Assembly (NCBI RefSeq): GCF_018271975.1
Contig: NZ_JAGUCN010000009.1
Coordinates: 124,001 to 188,000, forward strand
DNA length: 64,000 nucleotides
From: Carboxylicivirga mesophila
GTDB taxonomy: Bacteria > Bacteroidota > Bacteroidia > Bacteroidales > Marinilabiliaceae
Direction of reading: 5' to 3'
Positions within the stretch are counted from its first letter, which is position 1, and each line of letters opens with the position of its first letter. This document shows, piece after piece, positions 53,112 through 62,370 of the stretch. Position numbers and translations under genes: made by a program. The notes beneath the pieces were generated by a model. It did no database searches and was not told the DNA's origin. It saw nothing but the letters and a program-made list of their open reading frames with translations.

Positions 53112-56100
53112 ATGAGACAAGCGTTATTAATAACTTCACTTGCATTTTGGCTGGTTACTCAGTTGAGCGTGGCGCAACATTTCCATTTCAAGCAATATTC
53201 TCTGGAAGAAGGATTGCCTCAATCGGAAGTTGCATCCATGGCTGAAGACCAGTTTGGCTACTTGTGGGTAGGGACAAATGGTGGAGGACTCTGCCGCTTT
53301 AATGGAAAGAACTTTGAGGTGTTTACCAAAAAAGATGGCCTGCTTGATAACATCATTCTAGGGCTTCTGCATGATCGTAACTACGACCTTTGGATTGCCA
53401 CACCCAAAGGCATTCAACGATACAATGGCATCAATTATGAATCGGTAATTGAAGCAGACACCACCCTTTTTACTGACAATGCACAGTTCTGTGAGACACA
53501 GGATGGCAACATTTGGTGCCTGGTCCACATGATATCTGGTGAGCACCGCCTATACAGCATCCGAGATAATCAAGTTACCAATATCTCTGAAACATATAAA
53601 GACCAACTTATTGACAGCGGCACCATCTTTAAGATCATGGCCGATGACAATAACAATTTGCTGATGGCCACCAGCCGACAGCTGTTGGTTTTTGAAAATG
53701 ATTCTATCCGTAACTTCGATAAAGGATTGGTTGCCAAAGACCAAAAGGTCATCAGGTATCCGTTATTCAGAGACAGAAGCAAGCACCTTTGGCTGAGCCT
53801 ATTTGGTCCGGACAACACCCAGCAATTAATCATCCACATTGACGGCAAAGGAGACAAAACAGTCAGCATCCCGGAAGAAATGCAGAACTTCACCATTTTT
53901 AAAGGATTTCAGGACAGGGAAGGCACGTACTGGTTTCTGCTTGACAATGGAGGCGTTATGCAATTCAGTAAGAAAAGTGGCTGGCGCATTTTCAATAAGC
54001 AAAACGGATTGCCCATCAATATGGTGTTCAACATACATCAGGATGCCGAAGGGAACATCTGGATGGGTACTTTAGGAGCAGGGCTGGTCAGGTACAGTGG
54101 CGACTTGTTTGTATCACTTAATCGCAGTAATGGTCTCACCGATGATATTATTCGAGCTATTTTTCAGGACTCCAAAGGCACCTATTACTTTGCCGATGGT
54201 GAGGGTGGTTTTTCCACGTTAACAAACAAAGAACTAACTACCTACAAAAAGCAGGACCTGCCTGATTTAGTGGCCATCAAAGAGTTTTACGAGCTACCTT
54301 CGGGTAATATCCTGATGGCTACCATTGCCGGACTTTGGGAGTTTGATGGCAAATCAACGCGCTCAGTAAACGAGAAATATGGCTGGAGCAGACGATTACC
54401 ACTCAGTGATATTGTGGTTCAGAATGATACTTTTTTCTTTTCAACATACAATCATGGTTTAATTAAAAGCCATAAGGGTAAAGCCACTTTTTACAACACC
54501 TACAATGCCCATATGCAGGATAATACCATCTTTCATATGCTATCTGATAGTCAGCAAAGACTCTGGCTGTCTACCAGCCGGGGCATAATACTATACCAGC
54601 AAGGTGAATTCACCCAGTTTACCGAAGGGCAGGAAATACCATCTTCCTATATACTTCAGGCTGCCGAAGATAAGGTGGGGAATATCTGGTTTGCCACTTT
54701 TACCAATGGCCTTATCCGCTATGATGGAAAAAACTGGATGACGTTTGACACAGATAAAGGACTCTCTGGTGATAATATTTATTCGGTTATTGCCGATAAG
54801 GAAGGTAATATATTTGCAGGTGCACAAAACGGTATTGATAAACTATCCATCTCTTCATCGGGCGAAGTACTAAGCGTTATACAATATGACAAATACGATG
54901 GGTTTGTGGGCATTGAAAATAACGGAACTGCCAACTTGCTGGATAATGACGGACATCTTTGGTTTGGTACCATTAAGGGTGCTATCATGTATAACCCCAT
55001 GGAAAAGCGCACCAACTTTCTGGCGCCTAATATATACATTCGTGATATAGAACTATCCTATAAACAGCCTGATTGGCTGGCTGAAACTTATAAGACTGCT
55101 TATGACTCGATCATTCCGTGGTTTGGCATTCCCAACAGGTTGGCACTATCAAGCTCCGATAATAATATTTCCTTCGAGTTCGATGCTCTTTGCTATTCAG
55201 TACCAGAGAAAGTAAAATATCGTTGGCGACTGGAGCCAATTGAAACAGAATGGATTGAAGGTTACACCAACACTGTTGCTTATCCCTCCTTACCTTCAGG
55301 CGAATACACATTTAGAGTAATTGCAGCCAATAACAGCAATATCTGGAACGAAGAGGGAGCAATTTATAACTTCAGCATCCACCCCGAGTGGTATCGCACT
55401 GCCTCCTTCCGCGCACTGATTATCATGCTTATTTTGGGGTTGATAGGTGCGCTTATAATTTCATGGCAGCAACGCACCAAGACCTTGCGCTTTGAACTGG
55501 AGACATTAATTTCGGCCAAGACCAAGGAGATTAACGAACAAAGAAAGGAGATCTCAAAGCAAAATGAACAGCTGAAGAATCAAAATATAAAAATTGAGAA
55601 ACAAGCTAACTCCATTGCTAATGCCTTAAATGATTTGGAGAAACTGACAGAGATAGGAAAAATACTTACTGCCAATCTGTCAACCGACAACATTTTTGCA
55701 TTAGTTTACAAAGCTGCCAGCGAGGTAATGGATACCTATTTATTTGGCGTGGGCTTATTCAATCAGGAAAGTAATTCTCTTGATTTTAACAACGTCATTC
55801 TTAAAGGCGAACGTATGCCTTTTCTTACCTTCCCTCTCGATGATGTCGAACGCCTATCAATTCACTGCCTCGTGAATGATAAGGAAATATACATCAATGA
55901 CTTTGAAAAAGAATACAAAGACTATGTGCAGGAAATAAGACCTGTGCCCGGCGATATTAATAGCCAATCAATTATATACATACCTCTAAAAGTGAGCGGT
56001 GCTCCATTTGGCGTACTAACAGTGCAAAGTGCTGACAAAAAAGCTTACAGTGCCTACCACCTGAGCTTTATGCGCAACATCAGTATGTATACGAGTATTG

Positions 56101-56900
56101 CTCTGGAAAATGCCAAAGCATTCAGTCAGCTGGAGCAACAGCGTCAGTCACTGGAGCAGGTAAACAAGAGTGCTTTTGAACAAAACCAGCTTATACTGAG
56201 TCAGCAGGCCGATATGGATCGCCTGATTCAGGAAAACAATCATTTAATTTCCTTATTCACAAAAGAAATAGAACGCCCTATTACATCATCTGTGTCACTC
56301 ATAAGTAGTATCAAGAACGAGGCAGATATTGATGAGAATGAAAAGGATGAAGCTTTACAATATGTATTTGATGCATTATGGCAAATTAAAGAGATGGTGA
56401 ACCAGGTAACTGAAATTAAGAGACTTGAAAATAGTGAGTTTGCTATTAACAAATCAAAATTTTCAATAGTTGCCCTGATGCGTGAAGTAGCTGCGCAATA
56501 TGCCGAATCGTTAGAAGAAAAGGAAATCAGTATCAATTGGTTAGCCAGCGAAGAAATCATCGACAATGATTATACCATCCTAGAAAAAGTCATTTCGAAC
56601 CTGCTGTCTAATGCCATCAAATTCTCGCCAATGGAATCAAGCATTGAGCTGGCCGTTAAGGCTGATGATGAACGGGTAATTATTGGTGTAAGCGATCAGG
56701 GCCCAGGTATTGAAGAGCAGGATATTCCTGATTTGTTTACCAAATACAAGAAGCTCGCGTCCCACCATAAAAGCAATGCCCCCTCATCAGGTTTGGGCTT
56801 ATACATCGTTAAACGTTACATCGACAGCATTGGCGGCAGCATCGAATGCAAAAGCATCGTTGGGGAGGGAACCACCTTCAACGTAATACTGCCAAAGTAA
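53112..56900 (+). CDS. Propeller - Y_Y_Y - GAF - HATPase sensor lacking the H-box histidine
   Basis: The protein has about 1262 residues, with a signal peptide (MRQALLITSLAFWLVTQ, then LSVAQ), about 12 periplasmic propeller repeats (LPQSEVASMAEDQFGYLWVG-like), a Y_Y_Y domain, a membrane helix (ALIIMLILGLIGALIIS), a coiled coil, a GAF domain and a HATPase domain. The HATPase keeps the N box (NLLSNAIKF), G1 (DQGPGIE) and G2 (GLGLYIV). The region where the H-box should be reads FTKEIERPI against the usual MSHEIRTPM, with Lys (codon at 56262-56264) in place of His. There is no receiver or DNA-binding domain. It may act on another kinase as a dimer partner, or as a phosphatase or ATP-driven sensor. 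Expression starts from its own promoter. Confidence 0.88.
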   Translation: MRQALLITSLAFWLVTQLSVAQHFHFKQYSLEEGLPQSEVASMAEDQFGYLWVGTNGGGLCRFNGKNFEVFTKKDGLLDNIILGLLHDRNYDLWIATPKGIQRYNGINYESVIEADTTLFTDNAQFCETQDGNIWCLVHMISGEHRLYSIRDNQVTNISETYKDQLIDSGTIFKIMADDNNNLLMATSRQLLVFENDSIRNFDKGLVAKDQKVIRYPLFRDRSKHLWLSLFGPDNTQQLIIHIDGKGDKTVSIPEEMQNFTIFKGFQDREGTYWFLLDNGGVMQFSKKSGWRIFNKQNGLPINMVFNIHQDAEGNIWMGTLGAGLVRYSGDLFVSLNRSNGLTDDIIRAIFQDSKGTYYFADGEGGFSTLTNKELTTYKKQDLPDLVAIKEFYELPSGNILMATIAGLWEFDGKSTRSVNEKYGWSRRLPLSDIVVQNDTFFFSTYNHGLIKSHKGKATFYNTYNAHMQDNTIFHMLSDSQQRLWLSTSRGIILYQQGEFTQFTEGQEIPSSYILQAAEDKVGNIWFATFTNGLIRYDGKNWMTFDTDKGLSGDNIYSVIADKEGNIFAGAQNGIDKLSISSSGEVLSVIQYDKYDGFVGIENNGTANLLDNDGHLWFGTIKGAIMYNPMEKRTNFLAPNIYIRDIELSYKQPDWLAETYKTAYDSIIPWFGIPNRLALSSSDNNISFEFDALCYSVPEKVKYRWRLEPIETEWIEGYTNTVAYPSLPSGEYTFRVIAANNSNIWNEEGAIYNFSIHPEWYRTASFRALIIMLILGLIGALIISWQQRTKTLRFELETLISAKTKEINEQRKEISKQNEQLKNQNIKIEKQANSIANALNDLEKLTEIGKILTANLSTDNIFALVYKAASEVMDTYLFGVGLFNQESNSLDFNNVILKGERMPFLTFPLDDVERLSIHCLVNDKEIYINDFEKEYKDYVQEIRPVPGDINSQSIIYIPLKVSGAPFGVLTVQSADKKAYSAYHLSFMRNISMYTSIALENAKAFSQLEQQRQSLEQVNKSAFEQNQLILSQQADMDRLIQENNHLISLFTKEIERPITSSVSLISSIKNEADIDENEKDEALQYVFDALWQIKEMVNQVTEIKRLENSEFAINKSKFSIVALMREVAAQYAESLEEKEISINWLASEEIIDNDYTILEKVISNLLSNAIKFSPMESSIELAVKADDERVIIGVSDQGPGIEEQDIPDLFTKYKKLASHHKSNAPSSGLGLYIVKRYIDSIGGSIECKSIVGEGTTFNVILPK

Positions 56901-56947
56901 AAATCTGGCAACATTTTTGATAGTCTGTTAACCTAAATAGACTGATT

Positions 56948-57652
56948 ATGTTTTCACCAATTTTATTAATTATCTTCTTGTTTTTCATGTTTACGAGCAT
57001 GTTCGTCAGCTCAAAATTGAAAAGCAAATTCAAAGCGTATTCGCGGATACCTATTAACTTTGGCATGTCGGGGAAAGAAGTGGCAGAAAAAATGCTGCGT
57101 CAGAACGGACTCATGAATGTTAAAGTGAATTGTGTGCAAGGACAACTAAGCGACCATTATAACCCGGCTAACCGAAGTGTTAACCTGAGTCCGGATGTAT
57201 ATAATGGACGTAGTGTGGCAGCGGCAGCTGTGGCAGCCCATGAAACGGGTCATGCCATTCAACATGCCAATAGCTATGCTTTCCTTGAATTTCGTTCAGC
57301 ACTGGTGCCACTACAAAATGTCAGTGCAAAGATTTTAAATTTCATGTTTATTGCACTGTTTTTTGGCGCCTTTGCACTGCCGGGTTTGATAAGTTATAAT
57401 CTGGCACTACAAATTATCATTGCTTGTTATGCCATTTTTACCTTGTTTGCATTTATCACCCTTCCGGTAGAGATTGATGCCAGTAAACGTGCTCTTGCAT
57501 GGTTGAATACGGCGGGCATCACCACACAAGACACACATGAGAAAGCCAAAGACGCGCTCAAATGGGCGGCCTACACCTATGTCGTTGCAGCCCTCTCGGC
57601 ATTGGCCACGCTGCTATATTACATCATGCTATTTGTAGGCAACAGAGATTAA
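56948..57652 (+). CDS. YugP-like zinc metallopeptidase
   Basis: The 234-residue membrane protein belongs to the Zn_peptidase_2 (YugP) family. It has an N-terminal helix (about 3-22), the zinc motif HETGH at 98-102 within AAAVAAHETGHAIQ, and two or three C-terminal helices (about 128-175 and 208-230). YugP homologues are integral-membrane proteases of unknown substrate. The gene has a short 47-nt gap after the sensor gene, and its end is shared with a bidirectional terminator. A housekeeping role in membrane protein turnover is possible; nothing firm can be said. Confidence 0.9.
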   Translation: MFSPILLIIFLFFMFTSMFVSSKLKSKFKAYSRIPINFGMSGKEVAEKMLRQNGLMNVKVNCVQGQLSDHYNPANRSVNLSPDVYNGRSVAAAAVAAHETGHAIQHANSYAFLEFRSALVPLQNVSAKILNFMFIALFFGAFALPGLISYNLALQIIIACYAIFTLFAFITLPVEIDASKRALAWLNTAGITTQDTHEKAKDALKWAAYTYVVAALSALATLLYYIMLFVGNRD

Positions 57653-57674
57653 ACATCGAGTTACTCTTAAATAA

Positions 57675-57705
57675 AAAGCGGAAGTTACCTGGTAATTTCC
57701 GCTTT
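57675..57705. terminator. Bidirectional intrinsic terminator between yugP-like and RDD genes
   Basis: A 15-bp stem with one G-U pair (57675-57689 with 57691-57705, the innermost bases forming the loop) has T-rich sequence on the plus strand and T5 on the minus strand. It serves both convergent genes. Confidence 0.8.
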
Positions 57706-57712
57706 CTTTCTT

Positions 57713-58441
57713 TTATCGATGATAATAGTTATAGTCTTTGAGAACGGTACTCAGAAACTCCTTGGCGGGCTGTTTGGTTTCAATCTTCATCTTTTTAAGT
57801 ACTACCTCTTTGGTTTTGAGTACCAGCGGATGGGGTGCACCTATACTATTGTAAGAGTTATCTTTAGCGGCAATATTAAGTACCTCTTTCACCGTCTGTA
57901 AATCAGTATCAGACAAAATGCTCACCTCTGGATACTGAGGCTGATAATCGTCTTCAACTTCAACGTAAGCTGTTGCTGTTAAACTTCCTTTGGGATCAAT
58001 TTTTATAACCGTTGTTTTCGCAACAATATCACCAACACGCTGGCCCTTGCCACCAATAATGATTGCTAAAAATCCAACCAAAACGCCACCAATTGGCAAG
58101 CTAAAATCCACAATGCGGAACAACCAACGCAGAAAACAATCGATAAAACGCAACTCGCTGCCATCCATTTTTGCTGCTCGTATCTTAAGCATCATCTTAC
58201 CAAAACTCTGACCATTTAGAAAAGCTTCACAGAGCAAATGGTAAAAAACAACAGGCAAAAAGAAGAGACCAATCCACCATTCAGTAACATTCATGCCAAC
58301 AACAAAAGCAAAAAAGATAATGACTGAATAAAAGAATTGGATAAATCCATCAATGATATACGCAAAAATTCGATCACCAACACTGGCCAGCTGATAATCG
58401 ATATTGACATTTTGAGTAGTAGAAATACTTATATTCTCCAT
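57713..58441 (-). CDS. RDD family membrane protein
   Basis: The 242-residue protein has the RDD signature at the start of its membrane part (ASVGDRIFAYIIDGFIQFF) and the second conserved half GQSFGKMMLKIRAAKMDGS. Three or so helices lie at about 27-50, 54-75 and 112-130, followed by a soluble tail of about 90 residues. RDD proteins are associated with transport or unknown roles. It is divergent from spoIIM, with 112 nt between them; RDD with SpoIIM, MoxR and DUF58 genes is a recurring gene set in Bacteroidota, which supports a shared function. Confidence 0.9.
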   Translation of the reverse strand: MENISISTTQNVNIDYQLASVGDRIFAYIIDGFIQFFYSVIIFFAFVVGMNVTEWWIGLFFLPVVFYHLLCEAFLNGQSFGKMMLKIRAAKMDGSELRFIDCFLRWLFRIVDFSLPIGGVLVGFLAIIIGGKGQRVGDIVAKTTVIKIDPKGSLTATAYVEVEDDYQPQYPEVSILSDTDLQTVKEVLNIAAKDNSYNSIGAPHPLVLKTKEVVLKKMKIETKQPAKEFLSTVLKDYNYYHR

Positions 58442-58553
58442 AAAAAGGCTAACGAAATTGATAAGAATAGATAATCAGTAGACCAAAAGTAGCAAAATAA
58501 GTTTTTTATGTGCAGAAAAATTCATTTATTCGCAATGCTCATGGACCTGCCCA

Positions 58554-59522
58554 ATGAAGGAAATTACGTTTATAAATCGCAACAAAGCACGCTGGGAAAA
58601 ATTTGAACAGCAACTAAAAAAACCATCTGCCGTTAATCCTGATAGTTTGGCCGACCAGTTTATTCAACTGACAGATGATTTAGCTTTTGCCCGCACCTTC
58701 TACCCGGGTTCGCACACATTGGCTTACCTCAATAGCTTGTCTCAAAAAACCCATCAGGAGATATATCGAAATAAACGAGAAAAAGGCAACCGGATACCAG
58801 CATTTTTCAGAACCGAATTACCATTAATACTGTATTCGGCGCGTCCCTACTTTATTATCTCATTTATTGTATTTATGGCCTCATGGGCATTAGGGGTAGC
58901 ATCATCATTGGCCGACATTGAGTTTGTGCGTTCCATACTGGGTGACGCCTATGTGAATATGACCCTCGATAATATAGAAAAAGGGGATCCGATGGCTGTG
59001 TATGGCCAAATGGGTGAGTTACCCATGGCATTCTACATTATATTTAATAATGTTAGTGTAGCCTGGCAAGTATTCCTTTACGGCTTTTTAACGCCCATAG
59101 GTGCCATCTACCGCCTGTTTTTCAATGGAGTAATGGTGGGCGCTTTTCAAACCTTTTTTTACCAAAAAAATCTGTTAGGTGTATCTACCTACACCATCAT
59201 GATACATGGAACACTGGAATTATCGGCCATTGTGCTGGCCGGTGGAGCCGGCATAATGCTGGGCAAATACCTCTTGTTTCCTGGAACCTATCCTCGAAAA
59301 GATTCGTTCATTTACGGCGCCATCAAAGGCGTGAAGGTGATGATTCCAATCACCATCGTTTTTTTCGTCGCAGGTATCCTGGAAAGCTTTGTTACCCGCC
59401 ATTACAACAGCATCGATAACTGGCTGAACATATTTATCATTGCCGCTTCAATGCTGGTCATCATCTGGTACTTTTTCATATATCCAAGTCTTGTACATAA
59501 AAAAATTAAAGCAAATGACTGA
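58554..59522 (+). CDS. SpoIIM-like membrane protein (stage II sporulation M family)
   Basis: The 322-residue protein has a soluble N-terminal part (about 1-95) and a SpoIIM domain with five or more membrane helices, including YFIISFIVFMASWALGVASSLAD, VAWQVFLYGFLTPIGAIYRLFFNG and THGTLELSAIV-like GTLELSAIVLAGGAGIMLG. In spore formers SpoIIM helps hydrolyse peptidoglycan at the engulfing membrane; in Bacteroidota it is a stable part of the MoxR/DUF58 cluster, with unknown role, and no sporulation is implied. It overlaps the next gene by 8 nt. Confidence 0.88.
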   Translation: MKEITFINRNKARWEKFEQQLKKPSAVNPDSLADQFIQLTDDLAFARTFYPGSHTLAYLNSLSQKTHQEIYRNKREKGNRIPAFFRTELPLILYSARPYFIISFIVFMASWALGVASSLADIEFVRSILGDAYVNMTLDNIEKGDPMAVYGQMGELPMAFYIIFNNVSVAWQVFLYGFLTPIGAIYRLFFNGVMVGAFQTFFYQKNLLGVSTYTIMIHGTLELSAIVLAGGAGIMLGKYLLFPGTYPRKDSFIYGAIKGVKVMIPITIVFFVAGILESFVTRHYNSIDNWLNIFIIAASMLVIIWYFFIYPSLVHKKIKAND

Positions 59523-60399
59523 ATTTAAGTTTGCACAACGCAGAGATTTTAGCAGTGTTATTAACGCCGCCTTCGAGTTTTTCAAGCAAGAGGGTAAGCT
59601 GTTTATGAAAACCATGCTTACTTACACAGGCATTCCGGTAATAGTGATGATTGCCTCACTGGTATATATGGTTATGCAGCTGGTTAACGGCCAATTTTCT
59701 GCCATTACAAATTCGCCGGATCCAATGAGCATACTCACGTTCTTTATTCCCCTGTTTATATTCATTGTGCTAGCCATTGTGGTGCAAATAGTCATCATGG
59801 CCGCCAGTTATGGGTACATGAAAGTGTATCATGAGAAAGGGAAAGGTAATTTTTCGCCTTCGGATGTGGGCCAGCAGATTGTCAGGAATTTCTTCCCAAT
59901 CATAGGTTATACATTTGTTATCAGCCTGCTGATTATGGCTGGTTTCATATTTTTCATCATCCCGGGTATTTACTTTGCCATTATACTAAGCCTCATTTTT
60001 CCCATCATGTTCGTTGAGGATGGTGGACTATCAAAGAATTTCAATCGCTGTTTTCAGGTGATCAAAAATCACTGGTGGCTGACCTTTGCAGTACTCATCG
60101 TCGCTTCATTAATTGTGGGTATCGTAGGTAGTATCATTAGTGTGCCACTACAGTTTTATCTGCAGTTTAAAATACCAACTATTGCCCAATCGGGTGACTG
60201 GAGCCAGGTCAATATTCCATTTGTAGTTATTTCATATGTTCTGCTAATAATCTTAGGAATATACCTCAGAGCATTTGTATACATTGTAACAGGCATACAA
60301 TACTTTAGCCTAAATGAGAATGAAGGTTCGAGTACGATCATGGATCGTATCAATCAGATTGGTGAAGACAGCACGACTACAGAAAACAAACAGCAGTAA
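59515..60399 (+). CDS. Multi-helix membrane protein of the MoxR/DUF58 cluster
   Basis: The start at 59515 (MTEFKFAQRRDFSSV) overlaps the end of spoIIM by 8 nt and gives 294 residues; the longer frame would lie within spoIIM. It has five or six membrane helices, the middle region reading FIIPGIYFAIILSLIFPIMF followed by VEDGGLSKNFNRCFQVIKNHWW. This pattern resembles the membrane domain of the glycerophosphodiesterase-like or DUF975-type families. No catalytic residues are seen. It is the second gene of a six-gene run. Confidence 0.8.
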   Translation: MTEFKFAQRRDFSSVINAAFEFFKQEGKLFMKTMLTYTGIPVIVMIASLVYMVMQLVNGQFSAITNSPDPMSILTFFIPLFIFIVLAIVVQIVIMAASYGYMKVYHEKGKGNFSPSDVGQQIVRNFFPIIGYTFVISLLIMAGFIFFIIPGIYFAIILSLIFPIMFVEDGGLSKNFNRCFQVIKNHWWLTFAVLIVASLIVGIVGSIISVPLQFYLQFKIPTIAQSGDWSQVNIPFVVISYVLLIILGIYLRAFVYIVTGIQYFSLNENEGSSTIMDRINQIGEDSTTTENKQQ

Positions 60400-60404
60400 T
60401 AATA

Positions 60405-61145
60405 GTGAATAGCCTTAAGTACCTGATAGTAATAATTGTTTGGAGTCTGGGACTCAACACCTCAGCTCAGCAGGATAGCATAGTCTCTGTGGCACCTGTT
60501 GATGCCTGGGACAACAGTATTGTTGACTACCGCTGCCCCGCACAGGATACGATTGATTATTACCGGGCACAACCAGAATATCAATACAGTGTTAATACCG
60601 ATGCCTTGAATTGGTGGCAGAAGTTTGTGAAATGGCTCTTGTCACTCTTTCGTATTGGCGATGGAACCCTAAGCCTGATAGGTTGGCTATTTCTTCTATT
60701 AGGAGTAGCTGCAGTGGTGTTTATTGTTATAAGACTGCTGGGCATACCTATCAAAGGGCTGTTTATTTTCTCCCGTTCAACAAAAGTGACCAATTTAAAT
60801 TTTGGACTCAACAATGCTGATATTGAAAACGAAGAGCTGGAGAACATGCTTAAAGTATTCATCAATAATCAGGCATACCGAGAGGCAACACGTATATTAT
60901 TTTTGCTGAGCTTACGTCAGCTACACCGCAAAAACATAATCAGGTGGAACGCCTATAAAACAGACCGTGACTATTATTACGAAGTGGATGATCCTGAAAT
61001 CAAAAGTGCATTTTTAAGCCTCATCCGGCAGTACGAGTTTATATGGTTTGGTAAATTTAATATTAACGAACAGGAATTTAGCACTGTTAAAAACGAATTT
61101 GAACAGTTCATGCAATTGCTGACTCCCAATAAACAGGCAAGTTAA
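60405..61145 (+). CDS. DUF4129-type membrane protein
   Basis: The 246-residue protein starts with GTG (60405), 5 nt after the previous stop. It has a signal peptide ending TSAQ, one membrane helix (about 86-108) and a C-terminal cytoplasmic DUF4129-like part with YREATRILFLLSLRQLHRKNII and FLSLIRQYEFIWFGKFNI. This domain typically sits beside MoxR and DUF58 genes and, in other bacteria, is fused to transglutaminase proteins. The stop overlaps the next start by 1 nt (TAATG). Confidence 0.85.
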   Translation: MNSLKYLIVIIVWSLGLNTSAQQDSIVSVAPVDAWDNSIVDYRCPAQDTIDYYRAQPEYQYSVNTDALNWWQKFVKWLLSLFRIGDGTLSLIGWLFLLLGVAAVVFIVIRLLGIPIKGLFIFSRSTKVTNLNFGLNNADIENEELENMLKVFINNQAYREATRILFLLSLRQLHRKNIIRWNAYKTDRDYYYEVDDPEIKSAFLSLIRQYEFIWFGKFNINEQEFSTVKNEFEQFMQLLTPNKQAS

Positions 61146-62359
61146 TGAGTGGCTCCTCTTCAAATAGAATCCTTATAACAGCTACTGTTTGTATTGTTTT
61201 ACTGGTAGTGTTTGTATTGGCCTATTCGCCAAAACCCATCGACTGGTCATTAAGCTACTCCAAGTATGACACCAAACCCTTTGGCAACAAACTATTATTC
61301 GAATTACTACCTGTTGCCTTCGATGAAGATGCCATCAAAACATCTCACGGGACCTTTGACGAGTTTTTTAGCGGCTCCGTAACTGAAGCAACTAACCTGA
61401 TAGTTATTAACAACGAATTTAGTCCTGACGAAACCGATATTGATAAGGTGATTGACTTGCTCAATCAGGGGAATAACCTCTTCTTATCGGCCAGTTCCAT
61501 GCCAGATACCATCAGAAGCCTGTTTAAAATCGATTACCAGGAACGCTATGGTGCCGGTGACTTTTTCCTGGACTCCATCAGCTTCAACTTCTCCAATCGT
61601 AAGCTTCGCACCCATCTGGGTTATTGGTATAAAAAAGCCATTTCCAATAACTATTTCACCAGTTACGATACCTTATCGACTTCTGTACTGGGATTTAATA
61701 ATCTGGGCAAGACTAATTTCATTAAAGTCCAATATGGTTTAGGTCATGTGTTTATCAACCTCAATCCGCAAGCGTTTACGAACTATAATTTGCTGATTAA
61801 AGACAACTATGAATACGCCTTTAAATGCCTGTCTTATTTACCAAATCAGGCTACGGTATGGGATGAACACTATAAATATAAATACCTCGTTCACAATTAT
61901 GAATCAGGCGGACAGCGCTCCATATTAAGTTTTATCCTCGATCGCACACCACTGCGAATAGCCTGGTATGTGCTATTGATTGGTGTATTAATATTCTTTT
62001 TATTTGGTTCGGCCCGCCGGCAGAGAGCGGTACCCATACTAAAGCCAAATATTAACAGCACGGTCACCTTCATTGAGACAATTGGCCGCTTGTACTACAG
62101 TCGTAAAAACCACATGGACATAGCTAAAAAACGCTTTAGCTACCTGCAGGAATATATTAGAACCAGATACTATATCAACACTTCTGAGATGAATGATGAG
62201 CTGTATCAGCAACTAGCCGATAAATCATCCATCCCCATCAGAGCTATTAAGCAATTGTTTGAGTTAGGCAATAACCTAAGCAATATGCAGCGCATCAGCG
62301 AAGAAGACCTGGAACAGTTTAACAGGCGAATAGACTTTTTTTATGAACAGTGTCAATAA
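61145..62359 (+). CDS. DUF4350-type membrane protein
   Basis: The 404-residue protein has an N-terminal membrane helix (about 8-26), a periplasmic-sized middle domain of about 220 residues resembling DUF4350 / a GATase-like fold (SKYDTKPFGNKLLFELLP, then TNLIVINNEFSPDETD), a second helix near 278-297 (IAWYVLLIGVLIFFLFGSA) and a cytoplasmic tail of about 105 residues. No catalytic Cys is evident. The position between DUF4129 and MoxR genes is standard for the family. Confidence 0.83.
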   Translation: MSGSSSNRILITATVCIVLLVVFVLAYSPKPIDWSLSYSKYDTKPFGNKLLFELLPVAFDEDAIKTSHGTFDEFFSGSVTEATNLIVINNEFSPDETDIDKVIDLLNQGNNLFLSASSMPDTIRSLFKIDYQERYGAGDFFLDSISFNFSNRKLRTHLGYWYKKAISNNYFTSYDTLSTSVLGFNNLGKTNFIKVQYGLGHVFINLNPQAFTNYNLLIKDNYEYAFKCLSYLPNQATVWDEHYKYKYLVHNYESGGQRSILSFILDRTPLRIAWYVLLIGVLIFFLFGSARRQRAVPILKPNINSTVTFIETIGRLYYSRKNHMDIAKKRFSYLQEYIRTRYYINTSEMNDELYQQLADKSSIPIRAIKQLFELGNNLSNMQRISEEDLEQFNRRIDFFYEQCQ

Positions 62360-62370
62360 ATAACAGAGAT

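Noticed and set aside
58554-59522. Evidence for sporulation from the SpoIIM-like protein and the SpoIIE domain
   Set aside because: Both domains are widespread in non-sporulating Bacteroidota, and no other sporulation gene is present.
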